DNA of 64,000 bases from Brenneria bubanii (lineage in GTDB: Bacteria; Pseudomonadota; Gammaproteobacteria; Enterobacterales; Enterobacteriaceae): contig NZ_JAKMAJ010000005.1 of the NCBI RefSeq assembly GCF_022378355.1, positions 62,001 to 126,000 on the forward strand. Reading direction: 5' to 3'. The translations under genes were made by a program, and so were the position numbers. This document shows positions 16,881 to 24,128 of this stretch, piece after piece. Below the pieces are notes generated by a model. It was given only the letters and a program-made list of their open reading frames with translations. It was not told the DNA's origin and searched no databases. Within the stretch, counting starts at the first letter, position 1; the number at the start of each line of letters is the position of its first letter.

Positions 16881-17349
16881 TCGAAGCCATTTCAGGAACA
16901 CCAAGTTAAAGTGAAATTGCTGATGGCATGCCCTGATTACTCACTCATTGCCAGGCTAATAACATTCGACTCCTAGCAATGACCTGACTATAAAAGCGAA
17001 TTGAAGCCAGATAACGACTCTACAGGCCTATAAATATCCTATCCCAAACGGGTAGTAAACCGCCGCAATCACAGACAAAATCATACTAACAAACTAATTT
17101 TTAATACCTTTATTTTATATTCAACAAACAGATCCAAAACATCGAATAATTTCCACCCTGTTCCACCGACTGCCACAACGCCCTGTTTTCAGGGTGTTTT
17201 TATTGCCATCAACGTCTACTCTATACTACCCAAATCCAGCGAAATCCACTGCCGAGTGGGTAGTACATTGGGTAGTACCATCGCTTTACAAGCCAAACTG
17301 TTCGTTTTACAACCTATATTCTATCCACTTTTTCGCGCAGGCCACGATT
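16881..17349. other. Non-coding stretch with att copy 2
   Basis: After the DUF3916 gene there are about 250 bp of AT-rich DNA with no credible gene, then att copy 2 and about 130 bp of degenerate sequence leading into the integrase fragment. Short direct repeats of gggtagtac occur near 17046 and 17258-17277, possibly integrase arm-site remains. Confidence 0.5.
17129..17215 (+). repeat. Integration-site repeat copy 2
   Basis: An 87-bp near-copy of the yicC 3' end and terminator (cagatccaaaacatcgaataa...gccatcaacgt). It differs from copy 1 at only a few positions and continues into ctactctatactaccc, a flank shared with copy 3 but not copy 1. This makes copies 2 and 3 the ends of one element, with copy 1-copy 2 enclosing a second. 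Confidence 0.85.
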
Positions 17350-17645
17350 GACGGGCGCTGATGGAAGCCCGCTCTCAGGCCGAAGACGCCCGCAGAAAGG
17401 TCAGGAGAGGCGATGCACCCATCGCCGAACGTAAACGCAACCGCCCCGCCAGAATCCATACCGTCGATGATCTGTTTAACGACTGGAAACAGGATTTGGT
17501 GCGACGCCTTAAGCACCCGCATATCCCACAGCGGATCTTCGCCAGAGAGATCGCGCCACACATTGGCGAGCTGGCGTTAGGCAAGGTAACACCGCTGGAC
17601 ATACGCGTAATCATCCAGCAAATCACCGCCAGCGGCAGGCCCTGC
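17350..17645 (+). pseudogene. P4-type tyrosine integrase fragment
   Basis: One frame reads EARSQAEDARRKVRRGDAPI, then TVDDLFNDWKQDLVRRLKHP and EIAPHIGELALGKVTPLDIR. This is the end of the N-terminal domain plus the SAM-like core-binding domain of P4/phage-like integrases. The first 70 or so residues and the whole catalytic domain (R-H-R-Y) are absent; homology ends abruptly at about 17645. It lies just inside att copy 2, the normal position for an integrase of a yicC-targeting island, and probably catalysed the original insertion. Dead now. Confidence 0.8.
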
Positions 17646-17649
17646 GTAA

Positions 17650-17841
17650 CCATTCTCCGCGCCGATAACTGCTTCTCTTGCTATCGAGAACAGTTAATTC
17701 TTCTTTATTCAGGCGAACGCTTACGCAATGCTGTCGAATCTCGGTGGAAGGTAATTTATCCTTGCCGACCCCCAGAGGGAATACCGGGAGGTATCGAGGG
17801 TTTTGGGTTTTGGTTTTTGGTTTACTGGTGCTGAAACTCAT
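17650..17841 (-). pseudogene. Truncated MobC-like relaxosome protein
   Basis: Reading minus from 17841 after AGAGAAA: an N-terminal basic stretch, NPRYLPVFPLGVGKDKLPS, then HCVSVRLNKEELTVLDSKR and YRRGEWLRRA. The RLN-EEL-LD-KR-YRRGEWLR pattern is the ribbon-helix-helix region of MobC/TraJ-type accessory proteins that help relaxases at oriT. The frame then runs into the integrase fragment and stops at 17623, so the C-terminal half is missing. It implies that the ancestor of this island was mobilisable. Family identification is from memory. Confidence 0.55.
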
Positions 17842-18709
17842 AATATTTCTCTTTATTATAATTATGTGATGACCTGCTTTTCCCTTTTACAACCAAAGGG
17901 CGGAAAAGCAAGGGCAACGCTAAGAAGCTAGCGCAGCGGCTTCGTGAGTTAGCCCTTGCTTAAGTAAATAAAATATAATCCTATGGTAAGCAGTAATACA
18001 GAAACGTCAATATTCTGAATATATATATCAGACGAAAGGTCTACGCAAAGGTAAAAAGGCTTAAATTACGCTTCGGTTGCGGAGTGAAAATGACAACAAA
18101 GAAAAAATGAGGGTGTAAATAATGAATGAAAATGTGATTATAACAGTCTATTTTATTCAAAATTCATTTTAAGTAACGGGGGTATAGCAACAATAAAATA
18201 GTAGCGTAGAAACGGGGTGAAATACCAGATTTTGACATATAAACTTTTCGCGTCGCAAAACAGAGGTCAAAAATGAACGGTGCATTATTGAAAAGACAAT
18301 CTTTTTACTGAAATAAAAAAAAGAAGAACTTTTTAATCAACAGACCTGTGTGTAGCTTCTGTGGCCCAAACGATTCAGTAGCGTAATCGAAGCAGCCAGC
18401 CGTGTGTGAAGCGTATCCCAGTTAAGCGCTTCGATAGCAGTGTTGCCAGTACCCTCGTGGTTGCTGTCCGCTGACCCTACGCCCTCACGTTAGTTTTTAG
18501 AAAAAGATCGATTCCATTTTATTTCCCTTTCCTGACCGGTTCGTTTAAAATTGCATAAATATAATTAATCAGTTTATAGTGTCAGTAACCTAAGCAATGC
18601 TTTTAATACAGGGAGTTGAGCTTGCAGATGTATAGTTTATTTACACAGGCATTTTTCACTTATTGAAATAGTTATATTAAAAGGATGTTATTATGTCAGC
18701 ACTGATGAT
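17842..18709. other. AT-rich region without intact genes; possible oriT relic
   Basis: Directly upstream of the mobC fragment lies a large inverted repeat (about 17905-17960). The region 18345-18485 read on the minus strand keeps a stop-free stretch (GSADSNHEGTGNTAIEALNW, then RLAASITLLNRLGHR) that looks like a coding remnant of unknown origin. The remainder, notably 17960-18340 and 18490-18700, is very AT-rich and shows nothing I can name. Confidence 0.45.
17905..17960. repeat. Long hairpin upstream of mobC fragment (candidate oriT)
   Basis: AAGCAAGGGC at the left pairs exactly with GCCCTTGCTT at the right, and the inside arms (ctaagaagc / gcttcgtgag) pair partially. oriT sites are commonly inverted repeats next to and divergent from mobC. 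A cleavage motif cannot be identified with confidence; the nearby aatcctatgg is only a weak match to the P-type nic consensus. A terminator is an alternative reading. Confidence 0.35.
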
Positions 18710-19447
18710 ATGAAGTGTGGAGATCTTACTGAAAAGCAACTCAGAAGCGATTTAGGCTTGGAAGATGTTTCTGATGTCGTTAACCCCTGGACTGGAAAGG
18801 AAGTATCTATATTCAACTCTTTCCGAGATATCCGTCAAAAATCCAGAACGGAAATGGCTGAACTTCTTTTCAATGAGTTTCTTCGTGTTTCTATGCCTGC
18901 ATATTATCTTGGTCAGCATCAAATATTCAACAATCTTGTTAAACACCTTTATTATAGCAATGGAAAAAGTTTTTCAAGCCCCTTTCTTGATAGGGCATAT
19001 GAAAGTTTAATATTAAAGGGAATATCATCTTCACCTCTTTCAATAATCCAGGCGAACCTGGATAAGGTTGCCATTGATTCGAGAAATGGCTTATCTGATG
19101 ATGCTAAAAAAGTAATAACTGCGGAAATAGGTAAATCAAGACTTTCCAAGTTCAACAGATGGGCTGATAGTTTCAATGGCTTAGGCATGTCAATACATGA
19201 TATATATGCGACTAATATACAGCTCACACAACTTGATATAACTGACAGTGGTTATGTCACAAAAGTAACTTTTACAGGGCAAGATCATTTTGGTCTCGAC
19301 AAAACTGATATCACAAGTATGAAGTTTCATTATATCAGGGCATTTCGTATCTGGTTTGTCCTTCAACGATGGGAAAAGTTTGCCTTTAAACCTTTTTTTA
19401 CGAATATGAAAGCTGAATTCGAAATCAGTGGTCGGAGGAATGGATGA
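18710..19447 (+). CDS. DUF3289 (YPO3983-like) protein, probable toxin-associated, possibly 5'-frameshifted
   Basis: A 245-residue protein with the features I recall for DUF3289: DDMKCGDLTEKQL at the start, GISSSPLSIIQANLDK in the middle and FRIWFVLQRWEKFAFKPFFT with NMKAEFEISG at the C-terminus. DUF3289 proteins occur in enterobacterial secretion and effector neighbourhoods; biochemical function is unknown. The ATG at 18710 has no SD. A well-placed SD (AAGGA, 18681) precedes an ATG at 18693 whose frame closes after six codons; one added base there would join it to this frame. The gene may therefore be damaged at its start. It overlaps the DUF943 gene by ATGA. Confidence 0.65.
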   Translation: MKCGDLTEKQLRSDLGLEDVSDVVNPWTGKEVSIFNSFRDIRQKSRTEMAELLFNEFLRVSMPAYYLGQHQIFNNLVKHLYYSNGKSFSSPFLDRAYESLILKGISSSPLSIIQANLDKVAIDSRNGLSDDAKKVITAEIGKSRLSKFNRWADSFNGLGMSIHDIYATNIQLTQLDITDSGYVTKVTFTGQDHFGLDKTDITSMKFHYIRAFRIWFVLQRWEKFAFKPFFTNMKAEFEISGRRNG

Positions 19448-19932
19448 AAATCAGAAAGATTTTAATCTTTATATTTTCAGTAATCATACTTGCCTTTTTT
19501 TATTTAATATTTTTTAACTCTCCTAAGATTATTGCGATTCATGGTTCTGGAGCTAACAGAGAATTGTTAGCTAAAAACATCCCTTTCACTGATAGTGATA
19601 AAATAAAATGGTGGGATAATATCGGAGTTAAAACCATACCTTCTCCTGAAATTTACAATATTTCAATCTGGGATTTTGATGGAAAATACCAAAAACTCGC
19701 TCCTAAGAACTCAGGATTGTTTCCCGACCACGATATTGATTACTTGTTGTGCTTCGACGACATGAAAACAGAAGAAAATTGTATAGACAAGTCAAGTTGG
19801 CTCATGGACATTACTAAAACAAAGGATGGTTATACTTACTACCGTCTTGATGGTGAATCTTACTATCGAAAACCTTCTGGTGAACTTATCAAGGGTGAAA
19901 GATTCACGACAACCATTAAACCTGTAAGATGA
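19444..19932 (+). CDS. DUF943 family membrane-anchored protein, putative immunity partner
   Basis: A 162-residue protein with one N-terminal membrane span (residues about 5-25, ILIFIFSVIILAFFYLIFF) and a soluble periplasmic domain. KNIPFTDSDKIKWWDN (~47), the WDFDGKYQ segment and LLCFDDMKTEENCIDKSS (~101) are characteristic of DUF943, a family confined to enterobacteria and often encoded next to DUF3289. The start overlaps the DUF3289 stop (ATGA), so the two are translationally coupled. An immunity role for the anchored protein is inferred from this pairing, not shown. Confidence 0.78.
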   Translation: MKIRKILIFIFSVIILAFFYLIFFNSPKIIAIHGSGANRELLAKNIPFTDSDKIKWWDNIGVKTIPSPEIYNISIWDFDGKYQKLAPKNSGLFPDHDIDYLLCFDDMKTEENCIDKSSWLMDITKTKDGYTYYRLDGESYYRKPSGELIKGERFTTTIKPVR

Positions 19933-20036
19933 TCAGATTGCCCCTGCACTTAATGGGGAGTGGATTGGGGAGTAAAATCTCAAAATATTAAAAATATATG
20001 AATTAACTGATTGATTATCATTAATAAATCAATATT

Positions 20037-20110
20037 CAGATCCAAATGTCGAATAATTTCCACTCTGCTCCACCGCCCTGTTTGCAGGGCGTTTTTATTG
20101 CTATCAACGT
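20037..20110 (+). repeat. Integration-site repeat copy 3
   Basis: A 74-bp more diverged copy of the yicC 3' end and terminator (cagatccaaatgtcgaataa...gctatcaacgt), lacking about 12 bp in the middle compared with copies 1 and 2. It is followed by ctactctgtactaccc as in copy 2. It marks the distal end of the integrated island. Confidence 0.8.
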
Positions 20111-20164
20111 CTACTCTGTACTACCCGATACTCTCCCTGTTTTCAACGGGAACTTTAAGTAGAA

Positions 20165-21067
20165 TTATGTCACCAATGCGAGCTTCTGCATGGGCGTTAT
20201 GCCACCTAGTCCCATATGGGGACGTTCATGGTTATAAGTCCAAAGCCACCGCGTTGCGAAATCTCGTACTTCAGCAATATAACTAAACACATATTGATTT
20301 AGCCAGTCATAACGTACCGTGCGGTTAAATCGCTCTGTATAGGCATTTTTCTGGGGCTTGCCCGGCTGGAGATAGAGCAAGATTATTTGATGTTTGATCG
20401 TCCATTTTTTCAGTTGAATACTCAGGTATCCTGCGCCGTTGTCGCATCTTATACAAGCTGGTTTACCGCGCCATTCGATGAGCTGTTCAAGCGAACCAAC
20501 AACGCATTCTGACGTCAGGGAAAAATCAACATCGAGGACAAGGCCTTCTCGGTTAAAATCGTCTATCACATTGAATGTGCGGAAGCTTCTGCCATCACTT
20601 AATTGATCATGCATAAAATCCATTGACCAGGTATGGTTGGTCTTGTCAGGCACAACTAACGGGGCGGGATGAGGCCGAATAATTTTTTTTTGGCTTGATC
20701 CGCAAATTCAATTTGAGTTCACAATAAATCCGATAAATGCGTTTATGATCCCAATGAAAACCTTTGACGTTACTCAGAAATAAATAACACAGGCCAAATC
20801 CCCAACTACGGTGCCGTGCCGTTAAATCGGTAAGCCAGTTGGCTATTTTCACATTTTCATCACGCAACTTAGCGCAATACCGATAGCCACTTTCGCTGAG
20901 GCCAAAATGGAACAGGCTTGGCGGATAGAGATACCTTTGACTCTGACTGCGTGCCGCGCCATCTCACGTCGCCGAGATGGCGTTACCACTTTTTTTGCAT
21001 GGCCTCCTGGATGATCTCGGATTTTAAACGCTCTTCGGCATACATTTTTTTGAGCCGTCGATTTCAT
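20165..21067 (-). pseudogene. IS3-family transposase OrfB, frameshifted
   Basis: Three pieces in different frames together make one DDE transposase: RREMARHAVRVKGISIRQAC and SILASAKVAIG (20849-21067), NWLTDLTARHRSWGFGLCYL with [19 protein letters not shown] (20646-20867), and the catalytic part [48 protein letters not shown], ending [17 protein letters not shown] (20165-20653). The frame breaks near 20860 and 20655 inactivate it. The DDE residues fall in MDFMHD, CDNG and the Glu of NAYTERFN. Confidence 0.88.
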
Positions 21068-21266
21068 CTTCCAGTTTTTTCAGGCGGGCCATCATCGAAG
21101 CATCCATACCGCCAAAGCGTAAGCGCCACTTATAAAAACTGGCATTACTCATGCCATGCTCGCGGCAAAGCTCAGAAACCGGTGTGCCTGCCTCGGCTTG
21201 CTTCAAAATGGCCATGAACTGGCTGTCGCTAAAACGTGATTTTTCATCCGAATATCCTCGATTCAT
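21024..21266 (-). pseudogene. IS3-family transposase OrfA
   Basis: An 80-codon frame with the HTH region typical of IS3 OrfA: SRFSDSQFMAILKQAEAGTP, VSELCREHGMSNASFYKWR and FGGMDASMMARLKKLEDE. At a run of seven A residues on the coding strand (complement of 21045-21051) the frame leaves the expected KKMYAEERLKSEI continuation. This may be the natural -1 slippage site of IS3 elements or an inactivating indel. OrfB is broken elsewhere in any case. Confidence 0.8.
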
Positions 21267-21286
21267 GTTACGAGAAAATTCTACTT

Positions 21287-21792
21287 ATTAGTACCCCGGC
21301 TTTTTTGGGGAATTACCCTGTGACCTTGAAAGGTGAACCTGTATGGATGGTTTCTACATCTACCTTTCATATTATTATATCAGCAGGGTAGAAGCGAAAT
21401 GTATTGCGGTAGGAGATCGACCGAATGATTCTCAAAGGATTAGTGAGAATAATTAGATATTTTCCTTCATGATTATGAAGATGATTTTTTATAACGAAAA
21501 AAATGTAGTTATTAAATATCAATATATTTAATCGATTCAATTAAATCGTTAGAATAAGCAACCCTTGTTTTAACCACCACCATTCTCATTTTAGGATTGA
21601 AGTGAATTGCTGAATTTGGTCACCCAAACAGAGATAATAGTCTTACTTCAGTAACAATACAGGTGCCACAACAACAATAAAAAGAATAAATTTAGCGCGA
21701 CATAACCAGTGATGACATGAAAATAAGGTTGACGAATCAACGACAACTCCTGGATAATAAAACTTTCAGATTTAAGTTAACGGAATATATTC
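21287..21792. other. AT-rich gap between the IS and the SMI1/KNR4 gene
   Basis: About 500 bp with no recognisable gene. A small hairpin, ccccggcttttttgggg, lies just outside the IS end (21294-21311). The rest contains stop codons in all frames and probably holds only the promoter of the next gene. Confidence 0.5.
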
Positions 21793-22440
21793 ATGACCAT
21801 ATTATTAAAAGAATTGAAAGATGCATTTAAAAATTTACATGGTGATATACCAATCCCGCAAGAAATAGAACTACTTTATCAATGGATAGAAAAAAATGGC
21901 CTTATTGAGACACATAACAGTGTTTCTGCCGACACGGATGTTTATCATTATGGTAGAATTAGTGCTGATTATGAGTTTAATCCAGACATAACCTTTACCA
22001 TCAAGGGCCAGCAGGCAATTAAATATTGGTTTAATCTTCCTGAAGTAACCAATGAAATAGCATCCAGGCTCGTTGTATTCGCAGAGAGTGGGAGCGATGG
22101 GTCGCTTCTTGCATTTTGGCTGAATGATAATAATGAACTTAAATTTGTTCACATGGGTTCTGGCTCAGGCTCAATGCTTTGTTGTATTATCGCAAATAAT
22201 GCAAAAGAATTTATTTCTTTACTTTCAATAGGGTATAATGAATTAAATGATGATTTTGATTTTTCGTTACCCCCTGAAGAAATAAATATAAATCATAAAT
22301 TTGTTGAATGGTTGGAAAAATCATTAGGTATTAAAAGACCTCATGATGCCGGCAATATTATAAAAGAAAAAGCGATTATTGGTGATGAAAACACCAATGA
22401 CCCATTTTGCTTATGGTGTAATAAACAATTTCCACAATAA
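21793..22440 (+). CDS. SMI1/KNR4 (SUKH) family protein
   Basis: A 215-residue protein after a suitable SD (ACGGA, 8 bp). The region VVFAESGSDGSLLAFWLNDN (~90-110) with FVHMGSGSGSM and ANNAKEFISLLSIGY (~135) matches the SUKH superfamily fold seen in SMI1/KNR4 proteins, many of which are immunity proteins in contact-dependent or polymorphic toxin systems. There is no toxin gene beside it, so it would be an orphan immunity gene. It lies in strongly AT-rich DNA next to the IS remnant. Confidence 0.7.
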   Translation: MTILLKELKDAFKNLHGDIPIPQEIELLYQWIEKNGLIETHNSVSADTDVYHYGRISADYEFNPDITFTIKGQQAIKYWFNLPEVTNEIASRLVVFAESGSDGSLLAFWLNDNNELKFVHMGSGSGSMLCCIIANNAKEFISLLSIGYNELNDDFDFSLPPEEININHKFVEWLEKSLGIKRPHDAGNIIKEKAIIGDENTNDPFCLWCNKQFPQ

Positions 22441-22746
22441 TATCCGCGTTTAGTTCAAGATGCAGGGACATCAAGCTTGCCGGGCATGAAGATTTAGAAT
22501 TTAGGGTAGGCCGTTACTGCATCTTGGCGTTTATTGTTTTTATATTGTTATCGTGGAGAATAAATTTATCTTTTTGAGATAAAATGGCCCCCCAGACTGT
22601 TATGACTCTCGCTGAGAATACACAAGCCAGACTATCTCCCGTCAAAAAAACCACCAATGGTGTTAACAACACCTTATCGTATATCCGAAAGATGGGTGAA
22701 GGAAGATGAATGTCGGGTTTATTACTGATGCTGACTTATTGATAGA
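22441..22746. other. Gap with no recognised feature
   Basis: About 300 bp between a + gene and a - gene that converge. Several short frames end within 25 codons. I see no clear terminator and nothing I can name. Confidence 0.5.
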
Positions 22747-23208
22747 TCACGGCATGCATCCTTTAGTGTTTTCAGGCAGAGAGGGTAAAAACGCGTAACC
22801 ATTTTCATCAAGCGCATTAAATATATCCAGCACGCCGCGATCGGTATTAATTAAAAGACGCGCATCAAGAGGAATATTTTTGTTTTCCATCGTAAAAATG
22901 ATTTGCCCTAAAGAAACCGACAGTATAACGCCGCCGAGCAACGGGTTAAGTTCTGTAAGGCTATTTTCAGTCCAGCGAATATGACTGTCATATATATCAA
23001 AGGGTAACGACGAATCATTCGCCAGCCACAAACTATCGAACGCTGACCAGGCAACAGCGACGACGCCACCATTATCGAACCGCAATCTGATAGGCAAATC
23101 ATTCCATGGCTCCCATTCATCAAAAAGCACTTCAGCGGTAGCGTAGCCCACCAGCCGGGCGCCGATCAGTTTCCCAAATGCCGTTTTTATCGCTTCGACG
23201 TTGTCCAT
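22747..23208 (-). CDS. Conserved hypothetical protein
   Basis: A 153-residue protein (or 154 from an adjacent ATG at 23211) that I do not recognise by name. It has a well-folded-looking sequence with DEWEPWNDLPIRLRFDNGGV (~30-50) and VAVAWSAFDSLWLANDSSLP (~50-70) and a C-terminal LDIFNALDENGYAFL. There is no signal peptide, membrane span or catalytic motif. Similar small soluble proteins occur widely in proteobacteria without known function. Its start overlaps the stop of a short upstream frame. Location in the accessory region makes an immunity or accessory role possible but unproven. Confidence 0.6.
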   Translation of the reverse strand: MDNVEAIKTAFGKLIGARLVGYATAEVLFDEWEPWNDLPIRLRFDNGGVVAVAWSAFDSLWLANDSSLPFDIYDSHIRWTENSLTELNPLLGGVILSVSLGQIIFTMENKNIPLDARLLINTDRGVLDIFNALDENGYAFLPSLPENTKGCMP

Positions 23209-23438
23209 CATGCCTTACGCTTTACAGGGTAATGTGTCTGGATATCATGGTTGGCAGCAGCAACCTCCTGAGACAATCCGCTTTTCAAGCAGATAAACAC
23301 AGCGTGCCGCACCTCCTCACAACAGCCTGTTCTCGGGGTTTTCACGATAAATGTTGCATCAAGAATGACGCCACGCCGATAGTACGCAAAGCCTGAAGCC
23401 AGGGATGCGACAAAAACCAGCGCGGTTGAAACAACCAA
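23208..23438 (-). CDS. Possible small membrane protein or coding relic
   Basis: A 76-codon frame starting MVVSTALVFVASLASGFAYY (one hydrophobic segment), then RRGVILDATFIV, ending HYPVKRKA, with its stop overlapping the next start by 4 bp. The DATFIV piece vaguely recalls IS5-family transposase DATIV motifs, so a relic is possible. No SD of good quality. Low confidence that it is translated. Confidence 0.3.
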   Translation of the reverse strand: MVVSTALVFVASLASGFAYYRRGVILDATFIVKTPRTGCCEEVRHAVFICLKSGLSQEVAAANHDIQTHYPVKRKA

Positions 23439-23576
23439 CTCATTTACCAGGAAAATATGCCGTTATAGAAAACAGGCTTCAGCATCCCTGCCGAAAAAAT
23501 ACCATCAATGCTTTGCTGAACGGATTTTAAATACCTGGGTTAGCATGCAGCGAAAAGGCCGTATCGGCATGCCTGA

Positions 23577-24008
23577 TTAATCACGTTGTTTAAAAATTTC
23601 AATAAACCGTTCTTTTGTGGATGCTTGGGAAAGCAACGCGGTTTTTAATTCATCGCCGAGCATGCTGCCTAATTCAGAAAGCACCGTGATATGTTCATCC
23701 TTCTGGGCGGCGACGGCAATAACGATAAAAGCGACCTTGCCATTCCCCCACGATACCCCGTCGGGAAACTGAAATATATGATGCCCGGTTTTACTCACCA
23801 GCGCGATATGTTTTTTGGAACAGTGGGGGATCGCGATGCCGGCGCCGACATAAGTGGACATCTCCAATTCCCTTTCCATCAGCGCGTGGTAAAAACCATG
23901 AGTAACAAAATGATTATTTTCCAGATACTCCGCGGCAATGGCCAACACGGCTCTTTTTGAGTCTGCTTTGCAGCCCAGAGATATACTTTCATCGTTTAAA
24001 TCTATCAT
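23577..24008 (-). CDS. PTS EIIA component, fructose/mannitol type
   Basis: A 143-residue stand-alone EIIA domain that would carry the phosphoryl group from HPr to an EIIB. The phosphorylation motif is GAGIAIPHCSKKH with His66 by my count, and the FPDGVSWGNGKVAFIVIAVA segment (~82) is typical of the mannitol/fructose family. No EIIB or EIIC gene lies nearby; the next gene is an MFS sugar permease. It may be an orphan that serves another PTS, act as a regulatory EIIA, or be left from a larger operon. Confidence 0.88.
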   Translation of the reverse strand: MIDLNDESISLGCKADSKRAVLAIAAEYLENNHFVTHGFYHALMERELEMSTYVGAGIAIPHCSKKHIALVSKTGHHIFQFPDGVSWGNGKVAFIVIAVAAQKDEHITVLSELGSMLGDELKTALLSQASTKERFIEIFKQRD

Positions 24009-24128
24009 GACAGTACCTCATCAACGCCAAAGGGATAAACCTTTGTGCATCAGACCATAAACCCTCAGCGAGCGAACAAATACGCCGGCGATATGGTTAC
24101 GGCGACTCCCGACCTGTTCACGCCTGCG

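Larger units (their letters stand above)
20157..21286 (-). mobile_element. Degraded IS3-family insertion sequence
   Basis: About 1.13 kb bounded by short inverted repeats: aagtagaatt at 20157-20166 and its complement aattctactt at 21277-21286. It contains orfA and orfB of an IS3-family transposase on the minus strand, in the style of the IS407/IS51 groups. No convincing target duplication is seen. It lies about 45 bp from att copy 3. The ends are estimated from the repeats and could be a few bases off. Confidence 0.8.

Noticed and set aside
21045-21051. A7 tract in the IS3 orfA considered proof of programmed frameshifting
   Set aside because: It could be the natural slippage site, but orfB has at least two other frame breaks, so the element is inactive and the point cannot be decided from this copy.
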